64,000 nt of DNA. Origin: Bradysia coprophila (Eukaryota > Arthropoda > Insecta > Diptera > Sciaridae). Location: contig NW_023503941.1 in the NCBI RefSeq assembly GCF_014529535.1, forward strand, positions 5,443,214-5,507,213, read 5' to 3'. Positions 1 through 11,780 of this stretch are shown piece by piece (within the stretch, counting starts at the first letter, position 1; each line of letters begins with the position of its first letter). The notes beneath the pieces are model-generated. The model did no database searches. It worked only from the letters and a program-made list of their open reading frames with translations, and was not told the DNA's origin. The translations under genes and the position numbers were made by a program.

Positions 1-935
1 TCGCTCCGGACATGATTTTTGAACATTGGTTTTACATCTCACCTCACAAGGATGTTGCCCCGACGAGAATTCATGGCAGACTGACTTGTAGTATGCAAGA
101 GTATACATAAGGGTACGAGTAAATACTCTTCAGTAAGTACTAGTATTTAATTATACCCTTATATATACTCCTGGAACAGCAGTATATAAAAGTTTATGAT
201 CATATACTTAAAGCATATACTTTTTGGCTCATTTTTTTTGCTCGGGAATATGCGAGATCAACACCTCGAGAGTATTTCGACATTGGGCGAGATAAATCGG
301 TATATGCAGAAAGACCGACTGGACGACAGAGACAACCATTGACAGTACTGAGATACATTGCTCAAATCTACGCTCTATGCATATTTTAAGTGATTTAAGA
401 AAAAGAGAAGCTGAGACGAATTGGAGAAAAATGTTTTTTCTTTTCATACATCTCGAAAATCTATAATTAGAACATTCGAACATGAATAAAGCAAAACAGA
501 ACTGTGTGATAGTCAAGAGTGTTTTTGTGACATTGATATTCAGTTCTTAGAAAAAGCTCTTTTAATCATGAACGTATGAGCTCTAAATTGACCTAAATTA
601 TAATCGTTTTACTGTTTTGGCGTCACCAGCATTACTTGTAATTTTAGGGGTCAGTCTCCCTCTTTCCGGGCACCACTTGCCCAAAGTGTTTATAGGGAAA
701 AGGCGGCAGTGCTCGTAAGAGTACACCGATTTGAGATATTCCATAATCTTTTGTCTGTATGATTGTTACTATCACTCACTGATACAGTTGTGAGTAAACG
801 AATTCCTGACCATCCTGACTAATTAATTCCGTCATTGTGGGTTGTTTCGCATTGAATATGCCACACAAACACGGTTTTGGTTGGTATCAATTTTACCGGT
901 CAACGCAGTTATATCCACTGTTACTGACAACGAAG
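1..935. other. Left flank and 5' region of the PMCA-like gene
   Basis: No convincing gene is seen. An open frame on the minus strand at 229-516 lacks a good ATG start and matches nothing I recognise. The last part, up to 935, is probably the first untranslated exon of the ATPase gene, because a good splice donor (GTGAGT) follows at 936. The transcription start cannot be placed. Confidence 0.4.
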
Positions 936-1000
936 GTGAGTTTTTCTTCTCATCGAAATTTCGACAAATCTGTAAATTCGAATGAACGTTTTCAGTGACC

Positions 1001-3892
1001 ATGGCAGAATGTTACGGACTAACGTTGAGCAGCTTATGCAAGTTAATGCAATACAGTGGTCAAGAAGGCGTCATCGAAATAAACAAGCTAGGTGGCGTTG
1101 AAGGAATCTGTGAACAATTGGGTACATCTCCGAGTAAAGGAATAACAAACTCAATAGAACATCAACGAGCCACATTCGGTAGTAATTCTACATCGACGAA
1201 AATTCGAGAAACATTTTGGACAGTACTGGGTGACGTCTTGCGCGATAAACTTCTCATGACGTTGTTGATTCTGTTTCTGATTCAGTACTTGCTGCTATTC
1301 GGAATTCACAAATTGATATTTGTGGCGGTGGTACTTTTCGTGACTGTTACGTTCGATTATTTCATTGTGCACAAGTATCGACGCTATTTCGATGTTGGGA
1401 GTGAATCGAAGCAGACTGTGACTGTAATTCGAAATGCGACTGTAACGAGCGCAGTTATTGATGACATTGTTGTGGGAGATGTGTGCATTCTAAATGAGAA
1501 TAGTGTCGTACCAGCTGATGGTATTTTAATTGAAAGTGACGGTCTCAAGGTGGACGAATCGTTTATAAATGGCATGTCGTGTTATACCAAGAAAGGTAAA
1601 CTTCTCGACGCAATGATACTCTGTGGCAGTAAAGTAATTGCCGGCAGTGGAATTATGGTAGTGACGGCTGTGGGAATGAACACGCGTCAAGGACAGATTA
1701 GTGAAATAATGGAAAAAAGAGCAAAGATCGGCAAAAGGAAAGAAATTGATAGTGGAGACAGTGGGCGAATTACGTTCGACGAAGAAGCAAGTATTCTCCG
1801 TCAAAAGATTCGAAAATTAATTTGGATAATTATTTGCGTTTGCCTGGTCATTGGTGGTATTGTTTTCGTTATTTTGAATGTACGGGGTAGCTCAGTACCG
1901 TTTAGTATGACCTTGGAAGAATGGGAAACCCGTTATTTGCAAAAGATTTTTGTCGAATCCATTGGTGTCTTTCTATCCGGAATACCAGAGAGCATCCTTT
2001 TAGTAGTTCCGATTACGTTGTTCCTCACGTTTATAAAGCTTTACCGGGAGAACATCCATTTACGTCGTCTAGACAAATGTGAAACGATGGGAAGTGTTTC
2101 GTCGATTTGCTTCGATAAAACTGGAACGTTGACCACGAATGAAATGGAAGTTGTACTGTCTCACATATGCGATCAGCAGCAAACGTGGACCACCGAAAGT
2201 AGCCAACCAGCTCTTCCGAATGACATCCTAAAGTTGATAGCAGAGAATATTTCCATAAACTCATCCACGCCATCAATCACGCGCATCAATACCGATGACA
2301 ACGTGGCACAATTTGGAAATTACACTGAACGTGCCCTATTGCAGTTTGTTACCAAAATTGGTCTGAGCGTCCAAACAATCCGACTTGCGAACTCTACCCA
2401 GAGAGTGAACCATGTCTATCCATTCAATTCAGATCGAAAATTCATGGGCACTGCAATAAACAATGGAAACGGCTATCGACTCTTCATCAAAGGAGCGTCT
2501 GAAATTGTGCTTGGCAAATGTAATTTTATGTTCGGTCAAAACGGCGAACTGGCACAAATGACGGATACCTTGTGCGACCACCTCCAAAATGACGTTATAA
2601 CGCCAATAGCTAGCAAATGTTTAAGAACGATCACCTTAGCATACCGTGACTTTATTACCGATAAAACTGCTGGTGTCCACGAAACCTATGTAGACTGCGA
2701 ACCTAATTGGGACGACGAAGTGAATATTGTTCAAAATTTAACGTTTCTAGGCGTACTCGGGATTGATGATCCAATAAGACCCAACGCTGCTGACACAGTC
2801 AAGAGTCTTAAATCAATGGGAATCACCGTCCGAATGATTAGTGGTGACAACATCGAAACTGCAAAAGCGGTCGCATTAAAGTGTGGAATAATGGAAACAG
2901 ATGGAGAGAATGTGGCCCTGGATGCAATAGAGTTTAATCGTTGCATTCGTGACAAGGACGGAGTTATTCAGCAAGATTTGTTCAATACTTTGACACCTAA
3001 TTTGCGTGTGATTGCCAGAGCTTCACCTATCGATAAATACAACCTGATCGATGGCTTCAAACGGAATGGTGAAATTGTGGCCATGGTCGGTAACAGTGAT
3101 GGAGATGCATTAGCATTGAAAAAGGCAGACATTGGAATTGCGCTCAATCGGTTGGGTGCTGGCGTGGCAAAAGACGCATCCACTGTCGTGTTAAAGGACG
3201 ATAAATTAGATGGAATTGTGCGTACCGTGCTGTGGGGTCGTAATTGCTATGACTCAATTGCTAAATTTGTGCAATTTGCTTTGAGTGCCAAAGTGGTAAT
3301 TGTTGCGGGCACAATTCTTAGTTCATTTTTGGTTCCCTGCATAGCCGAAACGTTTTATTGGATTGATTGGTTTCTGGCTATTGTGGCACTGATATCGACA
3401 TTTTTTACACACAAAATAACGGACGATTTGTCACAGAAACGATCTTACGGACGAAGTGAATCGATAATTTCGAAGATAATGTTGAAAAACGTTTGCGTTC
3501 AGTCAATTTACCAAATTCTTGTGTTTCTTACAATTCCCTTTGTTTATAACCTGGTTTTTCGTGAATACTTGTTCGTTCCGGACGCTTTCATTTCGATGAC
3601 GTTCTTTAACGTATTCAATTCAAGAAAACTTTTTGGGGAACGTAACGTCTTCGATGGAATGCGTTCAACTATTCCCTTGTTTGTCGTTTTGGTTGTTGCT
3701 TTAGTTTTACTACTTGGCTTCCTTCACATTTTTCCCTGTGGTAGTTACTGCTGCCCTCGTTTTCATTCACTTGAGTGGATTTTGACAATGTTGATTGGCT
3801 GTGGTATTTTAATCTGGCATCAATTACTATTGTGTTGTTGTAGAGAAAAACCACGTCAGTGTAAAGTTAACAAGGCAGGAGCGCTGGTTTGA
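1001..3892 (+). CDS. Divergent PMCA-like (P2B) P-type ATPase, probable pseudoenzyme
   Basis: A 963-residue protein with the layout of plasma-membrane calcium ATPases: actuator domain, membrane helices, phosphorylation/nucleotide domain and C-terminal membrane helices. The ATG at 1001 is chosen over an upstream GTG at 995 because 936-995 is a 60-bp intron (GTGAGT...TTTCAG) in the 5' UTR and the ATG lies in a good context. The phosphorylation motif DKTGTLT is kept (Asp at about residue 372), as is GDN-IETAK in the P domain. However, the actuator TGES is NGMS (about 190-193), the hinge GDGxND reads GNSDGD (Asp to Asn at about 698), the M4 motif PEGLP is PESIL, and the M6 metal-binding Asn/Asp of the family are replaced (WIDWFLA). 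The calmodulin-binding tail is absent. AATAAA follows at 3935-3940. The family assignment is secure; loss of pumping is inferred from the missing residues. The coding region has no introns, unlike typical animal PMCA genes, so a retrocopy origin is possible. Confidence 0.9.
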   Translation: MAECYGLTLSSLCKLMQYSGQEGVIEINKLGGVEGICEQLGTSPSKGITNSIEHQRATFGSNSTSTKIRETFWTVLGDVLRDKLLMTLLILFLIQYLLLFGIHKLIFVAVVLFVTVTFDYFIVHKYRRYFDVGSESKQTVTVIRNATVTSAVIDDIVVGDVCILNENSVVPADGILIESDGLKVDESFINGMSCYTKKGKLLDAMILCGSKVIAGSGIMVVTAVGMNTRQGQISEIMEKRAKIGKRKEIDSGDSGRITFDEEASILRQKIRKLIWIIICVCLVIGGIVFVILNVRGSSVPFSMTLEEWETRYLQKIFVESIGVFLSGIPESILLVVPITLFLTFIKLYRENIHLRRLDKCETMGSVSSICFDKTGTLTTNEMEVVLSHICDQQQTWTTESSQPALPNDILKLIAENISINSSTPSITRINTDDNVAQFGNYTERALLQFVTKIGLSVQTIRLANSTQRVNHVYPFNSDRKFMGTAINNGNGYRLFIKGASEIVLGKCNFMFGQNGELAQMTDTLCDHLQNDVITPIASKCLRTITLAYRDFITDKTAGVHETYVDCEPNWDDEVNIVQNLTFLGVLGIDDPIRPNAADTVKSLKSMGITVRMISGDNIETAKAVALKCGIMETDGENVALDAIEFNRCIRDKDGVIQQDLFNTLTPNLRVIARASPIDKYNLIDGFKRNGEIVAMVGNSDGDALALKKADIGIALNRLGAGVAKDASTVVLKDDKLDGIVRTVLWGRNCYDSIAKFVQFALSAKVVIVAGTILSSFLVPCIAETFYWIDWFLAIVALISTFFTHKITDDLSQKRSYGRSESIISKIMLKNVCVQSIYQILVFLTIPFVYNLVFREYLFVPDAFISMTFFNVFNSRKLFGERNVFDGMRSTIPLFVVLVVALVLLLGFLHIFPCGSYCCPRFHSLEWILTMLIGCGILIWHQLLLCCCREKPRQCKVNKAGALV

Positions 3893-3940
3893 CTAGGGAC
3901 CTGAATAATCTAGTAGCCCTATGCTAGTTTTGCGAATAAA

Positions 3941-4706
3941 ATTTTTCAATTTATGTCAGTGTTCATTTGAGTGAGTTCATTTTCATCCAGTGTATTAGGT
4001 CCCTTATTTGACGTTTCGAAAATGAACCGCTCCTGCCTGGTTTATTTTACTCTGCCGTGGAAAAACGCGACGCACAGAATATTTCGGCGGTATGAGAAAT
4101 GTGTGCTGTTGTCGGCGTTAACGAACTGTCGTAATAGCTTTTTATGGAAAGTTGAAATAATTTCTCAATAAATACGAGCAGAGAAAAGTACGAAGTCACA
4201 AAAATGTCTACAATCCAATTCCATCGATTCATTCCAGCCAACAATGCTAAGACATTTACCAAAATGTATAGAATGAATGAGAAGTAAGTAACATCAATTG
4301 GACTGTAATCGTTGCGCATGTGGCTTCTTCTCCAGCTGCAATCCACTTTAGCAATTCATGTAAATCAATATTTTCAATGCATTAAATTTCTTGAACATTT
4401 TCTGCCGGGTTTATTTTAACGTTTCATCGTTGGTATGTTACCGTCGTTGGTGATTTTTTGCTTGTTGTCATCAATATGCACACGTTCAATTGCCATCAAA
4501 CACTCCCTCGCAATACGTTCGAGAAACAATAATGTGAGATTTGCAGAAATAAAACGTCAGCAGCGTGCGGAAAACTCAGGCTAATTTTCAAAAGCAAAAT
4601 AAACAATAGTCTGAAACGTAAAGTATTCGATACGTGTGTCCTTACCTTGCGGAAACGTTAAAGTTAACAAAATCTTCCGAAAATAAATTGAGAGTGGCAC
4701 AAAGAT
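3941..4706. other. Intergenic, nothing recognised
   Basis: Short frames on both strands (for example 4047-4346 minus and 3971-4171 plus) have no recognisable domain or splice support. No repeat structure was seen. Confidence 0.4.
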
Positions 4707-4936
4707 CGATGGAACGGAGTATGCTTGGAATTAAGCTCAGAGACAAAGAATGACAAATCAATGGAAAAGATCATACTCTGGAGACCACAGACCACCTGTG
4801 AGATGGAATAATATAGGGTGAAGTGCAGGCACGAATTGGCAACAAGTGGAAATGGATCGATCGGAATGGAAGAGAATTGGGGAGGCCTATGTCCAGCTGC
4901 GGATAGAAATAGGCTGAAAGAGAAGAAGAAGAAGTG
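4707..4936 (+). mobile_element. Degraded non-LTR (RTE/CR1-like) retrotransposon 3' end
   Basis: Read in two frames, this stretch resembles the extreme C-terminus of ORF2 of RTE/CR1-type retrotransposons. Near 4708 it gives MERSMLGIKLRD, and near 4825-4913 it gives GTNWQQVEMDRSEWKRIG followed by EAYVQLRIEIG and a stop, which matches the family's W-x-x-(I/L)GEAY(V/I)QQW ending. A GAAGAAGAAG tail follows, typical of RTE 3' ends. Stops and at least one small insertion (TGTG near 4798) break the frame, so it is a dead, 5'-truncated copy. The matches are from memory of the family. Confidence 0.7.
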
Positions 4937-7589
4937 TTACGTAGTTTTTCCTTTTCCATAAACAGGCAAATGACGCCCAAACAACAAAAAACAAAGAAAT
5001 TCTATTTCGCGCTCTTAAAATTAGCTCAACCAAATCATTTTTGAAAATAGCAAATTTGCTGTCGGCGCTAGTAGTGCGTCCGCTAAGGCTGGGAAATACA
5101 CTAGGATTGTGCAAATTGAGGTAAAATTGATTTTATGATTTTATTATGATCTCTATGGAATGTTGATTCCAAAATCATCAGGGGCAACTCCAAAAGCTCA
5201 CTCGTTCCGCTGGGAGCGGCCGTTATGTCACTTTGGCTTCACTGAATTTTCATGCCAATTTCCAAACAGATATCGATGTGGAATAAGCTGTAAAATATTC
5301 TTAAATGTTCAAAAAAAAATTAGAAAAAAATTTTTGTTGTCAAAAAAACCAAAATGGCCGAAAATAATGGCGGAAGTTGGAGTTTCATTTTTTTCTGCTT
5401 AAAACCTAGAAATCCGATCGAAATACTAAAAAATCCCGAAAACTTTCTTCGGGAAGTTTGTAGCCAATTCAAAATCCTAAAAAATTTAAATCGGTCAAAA
5501 ACTTCAAGAGATGTCTCGCCTGGAGTGCACTTTTTCATAGGGTATTTCAAAAGTGCCAAAAATATTTTGTTAATTTTTTTGGTTTTTGGTTTTGTTAACA
5601 AAGTTAAAATGTTTGTGGTAAATATGGTTATTATAAAATACAAGCAAAATAGTTGAGGTATTTTCCATACATCTGCAATACACGTACAATAATTGATAAT
5701 TAAAATTGCTATCTCTCTCTCTCTCTCTCTCTCTCTTTTAAACAAAATTTTATCCGTCAATTTTACTTTTTTGTAAGTAGCTGTTGCCGGTCCTAACATT
5801 CCTAACAAGACATAAGAAACCTAATTCGATAACAGCGACATCACAAAAATCGTGAAGTCGATGGATTTACAAATTGGCATAAAGCTAGAGAACTTTTCAA
5901 AATTTTCGGCATTAGTCCCTGCTGTACACCGAAATTGCTGGTTTTCCGTTAAGATATTGGCAATTTTTACACTTTCACATGAGAGGTGAGTTTGTTTATA
6001 TGAAATCGCTATGTCCTCCGCTACATACAAAGTTTGACATTCGACCCTACCTTGTGTTCATTGCTTTTTGGTTGTATGACGGTTACCGGTTACTTGACGA
6101 ATATGTTTTCAACAAATACTATCAATTAACTTATTGCTCAAATAACTGTGTTGCAACTAATTCGTTCCAATCAGTTGTATCACGGTTATATAACGAATAA
6201 GTTAAGCTGAATACAACTTATTCGTTACATAATCCGTTGTAGAACGAAAAAGTTGGCAACGAATTGGTAACGTTTAGTAACCGCGGTTTTCTAAGGCTAC
6301 TTGGGATGTCGAATGACAGTTGGGGTTTTGAGAGAGAATTCAATACGTTTTCTCTCAACCAATTTCAAAATCATTCGACATATTCCCTCTCCGTCGAAAC
6401 GACCCAATACTCTCTCTAGCAAACAAACTCTCAGCTCTCTGTGTCAAATTCACACCTTATTTCTTTGTATTGTACGTTGTACATGTAAATTTCAAAGGCT
6501 ACTTGATTCTTTCACCACCTTAATTAAAGTAGTTTGATTGCTAGAGAGGGTATTGCCCAGTCGTCATATTAACATCTCTCTGAATCGAAAACATCTCCTC
6601 TGTGCTAAGTCTTTAGCTGATTTTGGATATCTTTTGTTTCTTTATAGCACAGCTCGTCACCCATACTTGTTAGTGTTATTAGTCGGTGAGATTGGTTTTG
6701 AAATGACTACAAATAATTTGATTTGCATGCACCCCCTACGCAATAAAATTTATACGCCCTTAACTCATGTGAGTATTCGATTCGAAGCCGGTTCGTTGAT
6801 ACCACTTTTCATTAAATCAAATAGTCCAAGAAATACACTCGCCAACATTTTTATTTCCTAAAATGCAAAATCAAAATCATAAAGAAAATGAAACTGCCCG
6901 GAATGCTCAAGTAAAACTTAATTTGGAACCACTTTTTTCGAGAAAAATTAATTTTATGTTGAAATTGAGTTTGGGCAAATATTGCACCAATCCAACCACC
7001 GAAAAAGCCGAACAGGAGAAGAGTAGACTCCGATATTCTCCACGAATTTTCATCAAGACATTGCCGTTTATCAACGTAGTACACAAAGTAAGTCTCTATG
7101 TTGATTAAAATCCAAACCAATGCTGGATTTAACATGAAATATGCCGCTACAGTGCAAATCAGGCATATATCTGCCACATCCTGTTTCCAGATTGATGTTT
7201 GGCCTTGGTTCCGTCTACGGACTATGTACTGCCTTGAATGCATATCGCCTCGGTTTCCGGTTCGGTTTGAACCCCACTGTCGATCTCTGTGCATGTTAAG
7301 CTAGAAAATATAAAATCAATCACTGACAGCAGTTGCAATTTCTAAGGGATTATCAGTAATGATCATAAATGGCAAGTTTCTTGCATTTCAGTTAACATTA
7401 GATTCTTCAATTGAAATTCAAGTAAAGATAGATAACATTACGACACAGTAAACGCAGGCGAGAGTGGACGATTTGATGAGGGACCTGTAATTCATAAGTA
7501 GGCCTAGCTTTTAATATAAATGACAATTTATTTCATTAAAAAGATCCAAGGTTCTGAAAGAACAGGTTAAGACAGATGGGGTAAACGCA
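4937..7589. other. Gene-free interval with simple repeats and a hairpin
   Basis: It holds a (TC)n microsatellite at 5712-5737 and a short hairpin at 6184-6234 (arms GGTTATATAACGAATAAGTT and its complement). The segment 6401-6473 is repeated in inverted orientation at 12036-12110. Open frames here (5320-5808, 6301-6861, 6851-7294) lack recognisable domains, and some lie inside these repeats. No gene could be supported. Confidence 0.45.
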
Positions 7590-7597
7590 CTCAGAAC

Positions 7598-8056
7598 TAG
7601 AGATGTGCGGGCCGCCCGAAATTCAACTACCCGACCCGGCCCAGCCCGGCCCGACTGGGCTTGGGTCCGGGTTTCAAAAATTTGTCAGGCTCGGTCGGGC
7701 TCGGGTTTCAAAAACAAAGATTCGGGCTGGCCCGAATTTGTTCGTCTTTTAAAAAAATGTGAAATCTTAAAGAAAAATTTAAAGAAAAAATGCAATACAG
7801 TCCGAGAGTAAGCTTCCTTTGAAGTGTTCGATAGATTTGTAGGACTAGATTATTATAACGATAGGTAACCGAACGATTTCCACTTGGTAGGCGCGCCAAT
7901 TTTAGGTTTTTTTACTTAATAAAAAAAATACGGGCCGAGTCGGGCCGGGCCGGGTTTTACTACAAAATTGTCGGGTCGGGTCGGGCTCGGGCATTAAAAA
8001 TTTGTCTGGGCCGGGCTGGGTCGGGTTTTGAAAATAGGTCGGCCCGCACATTTCTA
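7598..8056. mobile_element. hAT-type MITE with 8-bp target-site duplication
   Basis: The ends are inverted repeats: TAGAGATGTGCGGGCC on the left and the complement of TAGAAATGTGCGGGCC on the right. Perfect 8-bp direct repeats CTCAGAAC flank it at 7590-7597 and 8057-8064. The body is GC-rich near both ends (GGGCCGGGC and CCCGACCCG runs) with an AT-rich centre and no transposase. The TAGRGATGTGCGGGCC terminus and the 8-bp duplication are typical of the hAT superfamily. Confidence 0.92.
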
Positions 8057-8365
8057 CTCAGAACAGATTGTGTATGAAATCAACTTGAATCAAATGTTTT
8101 TTTTAGGAAAATTCGGAATTTTGTTTTTGTTGAGTTGCCTTTTTCATATAAACTTTGTAGCCGTTGACGAACCATACGAAAACCTCCAAAGTCGAATATC
8201 TCCGAAAATACAATATCTTTTTTGAAAAATTTCTTCTATTGTGGAAAGTATGGCTCATTAGTCTCAGAAGCCGGTATTAGGGCTCGCCCAAAAAGTGTTC
8301 CGGAAAATTCATCAACTTTGAAGTTATTTTCCCTGGCCTGGCCATTTCCTTTTTTTTCATAAAAG

Positions 8366-8526
8366 CAACGCACTTCAAGCAAAAGTGCTATTTATGACAG
8401 CTGTCAAATAGAGTACTTTTTGTATGAAATTTAATCCCCACTCTTTTTACAGTGTAAAATTTTGTAAGGAGCACTGTCAAGTTTCAGTACCCTATTTAGA
8501 GTACCACTTTTGCTTGAAGTGCGTTG
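8366..8526. mobile_element. Hairpin MITE, CAACGCACT family, copy 1
   Basis: Terminal inverted repeats CAACGCACTTCAAGCAAAAG and the complement at the other end, about 22 bp or more. Flanking heptamers ATAAAAG and GTAAAAG differ by one base and are likely a 7-bp target duplication. It shares its end sequence CAACGCACT with the element at 9143-9349. A fragment of the same end occurs near 56437-56460. Confidence 0.8.
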
Positions 8527-9142
8527 GTAAAAGTGGTGTCATTCGAAACCTACGTTCAGGTACTTCTGACGAGATAGGCAGCTCTAATTTGGGATACTAA
8601 TTCAAGTGTTTTTTGCACATACATTTCGTCACTACTTCCCCTCTCCTGATTTCTGTTCAAGGATTATGGAAAGTTCCATTTTTTGTTTGTATTGGGCGAT
8701 TTTCCCCATGAAAGTTTCAATTTACTTTTACGAAAGATTTTTCATGTGACATAACTATTTAATTGGTCCCATTCCTCGATGAAATTCTTTTTTTTACTGT
8801 CTTTAACCCAATGGGTTATTAACCCATTCAAAATAATGTCAAATTCTGACGTTACAGCACTTCTTTTGTTCTAGACACTAGACTTTTTTCGTACGTTTTT
8901 GGCCATTTTTTTTCATTTTCCGGAAAAAAATTTGTTCGACAACTTCTCGTGGCAAACAAAATGGAACAAAGAAAAATCTTAAAGAACTTAAGGTGCACTT
9001 TACTTCACTTCAATTTTATTGTGTTCGTTCTACAAAGTCAACTGCTATTTAGGTCCCTAATTGGACTTTTTAACAAATAATCACTCCTACCTATGTTCAC
9101 TTTGTACACGATAACATTATATCATCTCATTTAAAAAGAAAG

Positions 9143-9349
9143 CAACGCACTGCTCCTAGCATGAACACTGACAAATGTCCAATTTGGAGGCTTTTGTGAT
9201 GAGAGCTACCGCTTAAGATTGATTGTATCGTGTGTTTTAACTCATACAACGAAAACAAGTCATCTATCTTTACGAAAGAAACGCAGTGCCTACTGTGACT
9301 TCATCAGCCTCCAAATATTTCTTATGTTCATGCTTGGAGCAGTGCGTTG
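9143..9349. mobile_element. Hairpin MITE, CAACGCACT family, copy 2
   Basis: Terminal inverted repeats start CAACGCACTGCTCC and continue through AGCATGAAC on both sides with a single-base slip. Exact 7-bp direct repeats AAGAAAG flank it at 9136-9142 and 9350-9356. It has no coding capacity. The shared end sequence with the element at 8366-8526 shows they were moved by the same machinery. Confidence 0.88.
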
Positions 9350-9356
9350 AAGAAAG

Positions 9357-10075
9357 ACATTTTTTTTAACACTAATACACAGCCAGTGAATAACGCAACG
9401 ATCGATTTTTATAAATGGAAATGAATTTTGTGGCATTCTCGTCTCATTGATAATTCCTTATTCACACAGAAATGCATCTTTGATTTGAAATTAAATTGCA
9501 TAAGAACGTACCTGGATGGTGAACAACACAACTATTGTAAAACGGAGAATAAATTAATGATGCACTTGTACACATTCACTTTGACAATGGATTGAGTCGG
9601 AATCGTTGCAAATTGCTTGCCGCAGCCGCATGCACATACAAAACATAAAAACATAAAAACAGTGATAAAAGAGCGAAAGAGGGGGAAAAACCAGTCTCAA
9701 TACCTTATCACTTCCAATGCATTTAAACGAATACACGACATGCATTCTAGCAAAAATTTAAGTATTTATTCGTATAAGTTTCCTCTCGCTTGATTTTTAC
9801 CACAATTTTAAGTTTTGATTTTTGCCTTGATTAGTTATAGTATAACCAACTTATTTCTCACACCGTTCGCTACTTTTGCAATAGATTATTTATTCATAAC
9901 ACTATCCAACATAATTTCACCTTAATTTGATAATGTCTATAGTTTTGATGTATCAAATCAAATACACTTTATCTTGATTTTCCCTTACGAAAAAAGCTGG
10001 TCAGAGGCAAAACGGACTGTTTTTTGTAAGTGGAAATCAAGCCGTATAGATTAAATACTATGGTTTAATAACCAT
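9357..10075. other. Intergenic, nothing recognised
   Basis: AT-rich single-copy-looking sequence with no supported gene or clear repeat. Confidence 0.4.
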
Positions 10076-10218
10076 AAAAAATAGTTTAGTTGTGGGGAGA
10101 TAGGCGAATGTACGAATGCGTTGGTTAGAAGAGTAAAAAAGATATACACCATCATTCTCCTCTCTTCTAACCAACGCTTTCGTACGCGCCTAGCTCCCCA
10201 CATCTAAACTATTTTTTT
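10076..10218. repeat. Long hairpin (MITE-like)
   Basis: Two arms of about 58 bp (10076-10133 and 10160-10218) are inverted complements with few mismatches; they include AAATAGTTTAG, TGGGGAG and GCGTTGGTTAGAAGAG. A short AT-rich spacer separates them. No clear target duplication was found. Confidence 0.75.
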
Positions 10219-10259
10219 GAAATTCTAAAAAAGACTCTTCCAGTAAAATGAACAGCCCT

Positions 10260-11780
10260 AATGGTTTAATAATGTGAAGTAATATTACGATACCAATTTA
10301 TGTTTACCAATATTTTTGATTTCCTATTTACCATTGAATTATTCTCAAATACCACTAATCCCAATAAATTAAACAAATACTAAGATAACCAATATTTTTT
10401 TCTAATCTACCATTGTTTTCTACGTAGTTTCCATGTTATTTTTAGGATTTACCACTAAGTGAAAAATAATAAAATACCAATTGGCGAAAAAGGAAGTTTG
10501 TGATACGTTACCAATATTTTACTCTATAATTCGAGTTGTTCGTTATATTTTATCGGTTTTACCAATATTATTAACGAAATACCACTATTTTTTAAGGACA
10601 AATCATTAATACCGTTTAATTTCCCCTAAAATATCGCTTGATTTAACCACGAATACCAATACTGAAAATACCACTATAGTAAAATGGAATTTACCAATCT
10701 TCAATTTACCGATAAATTATATTGAAATACCAATTATATTTGTAGATTACCAATGGATGGATATGGCAGGCATGACCACTTTAACATGTATAATTTACCA
10801 ATAGATCTCTTCGTTTGGTGAAACTGATGACGGAAACGTGAGGAATGGTGGGGAAAAGTGTGCAAACTAATTGAAACCAACTTCACAATTTCACATAGTA
10901 ATGAATAAGTGAGTGCGTCCAATTCTTTGAAATGAATGTAAATGAACTAAATACGGGGAATTCCCTTAGAAGCAAAGTTGGTTGTCATTAGTTTGCACAC
11001 AAAACCGAACCGTCGATCGTCACGCCAGCGGTCATTTTAGTGATCTATACGAAACACGGAAAAATGATACACGGCTAATAATAAAAATTATTTTGACAGA
11101 TATAACGAACCAATATTACTAATAATTTTCGCACAAAATACCAATTGCGTTACGCAACATATATTATTTCTAACCTACCGATTGAAAAATCTAGAAGAAA
11201 AATATAAACTTTGGGAAAGTCATTAAATTAACTAAAAGAAACCATAAAAAATATGGAACTACCATTTCCAGAAAATGATTTTCGGCTACATTACCAATAC
11301 GTCAGATAAAGCAAAATGAGCTGGATATTTGAACAACATTCAGATTTTATTAATTGTTAGATTATTTATAATATGAATACCAGTATTTTTTCTGACACGA
11401 CCATTATCAATGTCGACATGACCTTTAAACTTTCTTCTTTAAACTTGATCAGACACCGTTATTTTTAATTAAATAAACATTATTTTCACTTCGATTTACC
11501 AATTTGAAGTTACCAATGAAAATAATATGTTTTTACCAATAACGATTTTACCGATTTTTTTTTATTTTGTTAACTGTTATTGTGACTGAAATGATCGTTA
11601 TTTCATTTTTTTTGCTACCAATAATAAGTTTTATTCAAATTACCATTGAATAAATACAACACGACCATCATTTCTTGGGAAAATGATCAATATCAGTTAA
11701 TATTTTGAATAAATATTCAATCACCGGTATTTTATGGCAAGTTTACCATAAAAAAATCACTTCTACCATGGCCATATATT
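10260..11780. repeat. Degenerate TACCAAT-rich repeat region
   Basis: For about 1.5 kb the hexamer family ACCAAT/ACCATT/ACCACT recurs every 20-50 bases on the plus strand in an AT-rich background. It looks like the TACCGATAAAA motif that builds the arms of the foldback element at 24773-26256, but is more decayed. A less repetitive insert lies near 10,760-11,090. No gene is visible. Confidence 0.5.

Noticed and set aside
229-516. Minus-strand hydrophobic frame
   Set aside because: Starts at TTG, has no recognisable family and no splice partner found.
995-1000. GTG at 995 as the PMCA-like start
   Set aside because: Base 995 is the last base of the UTR intron; the ATG at 1001 has good context.
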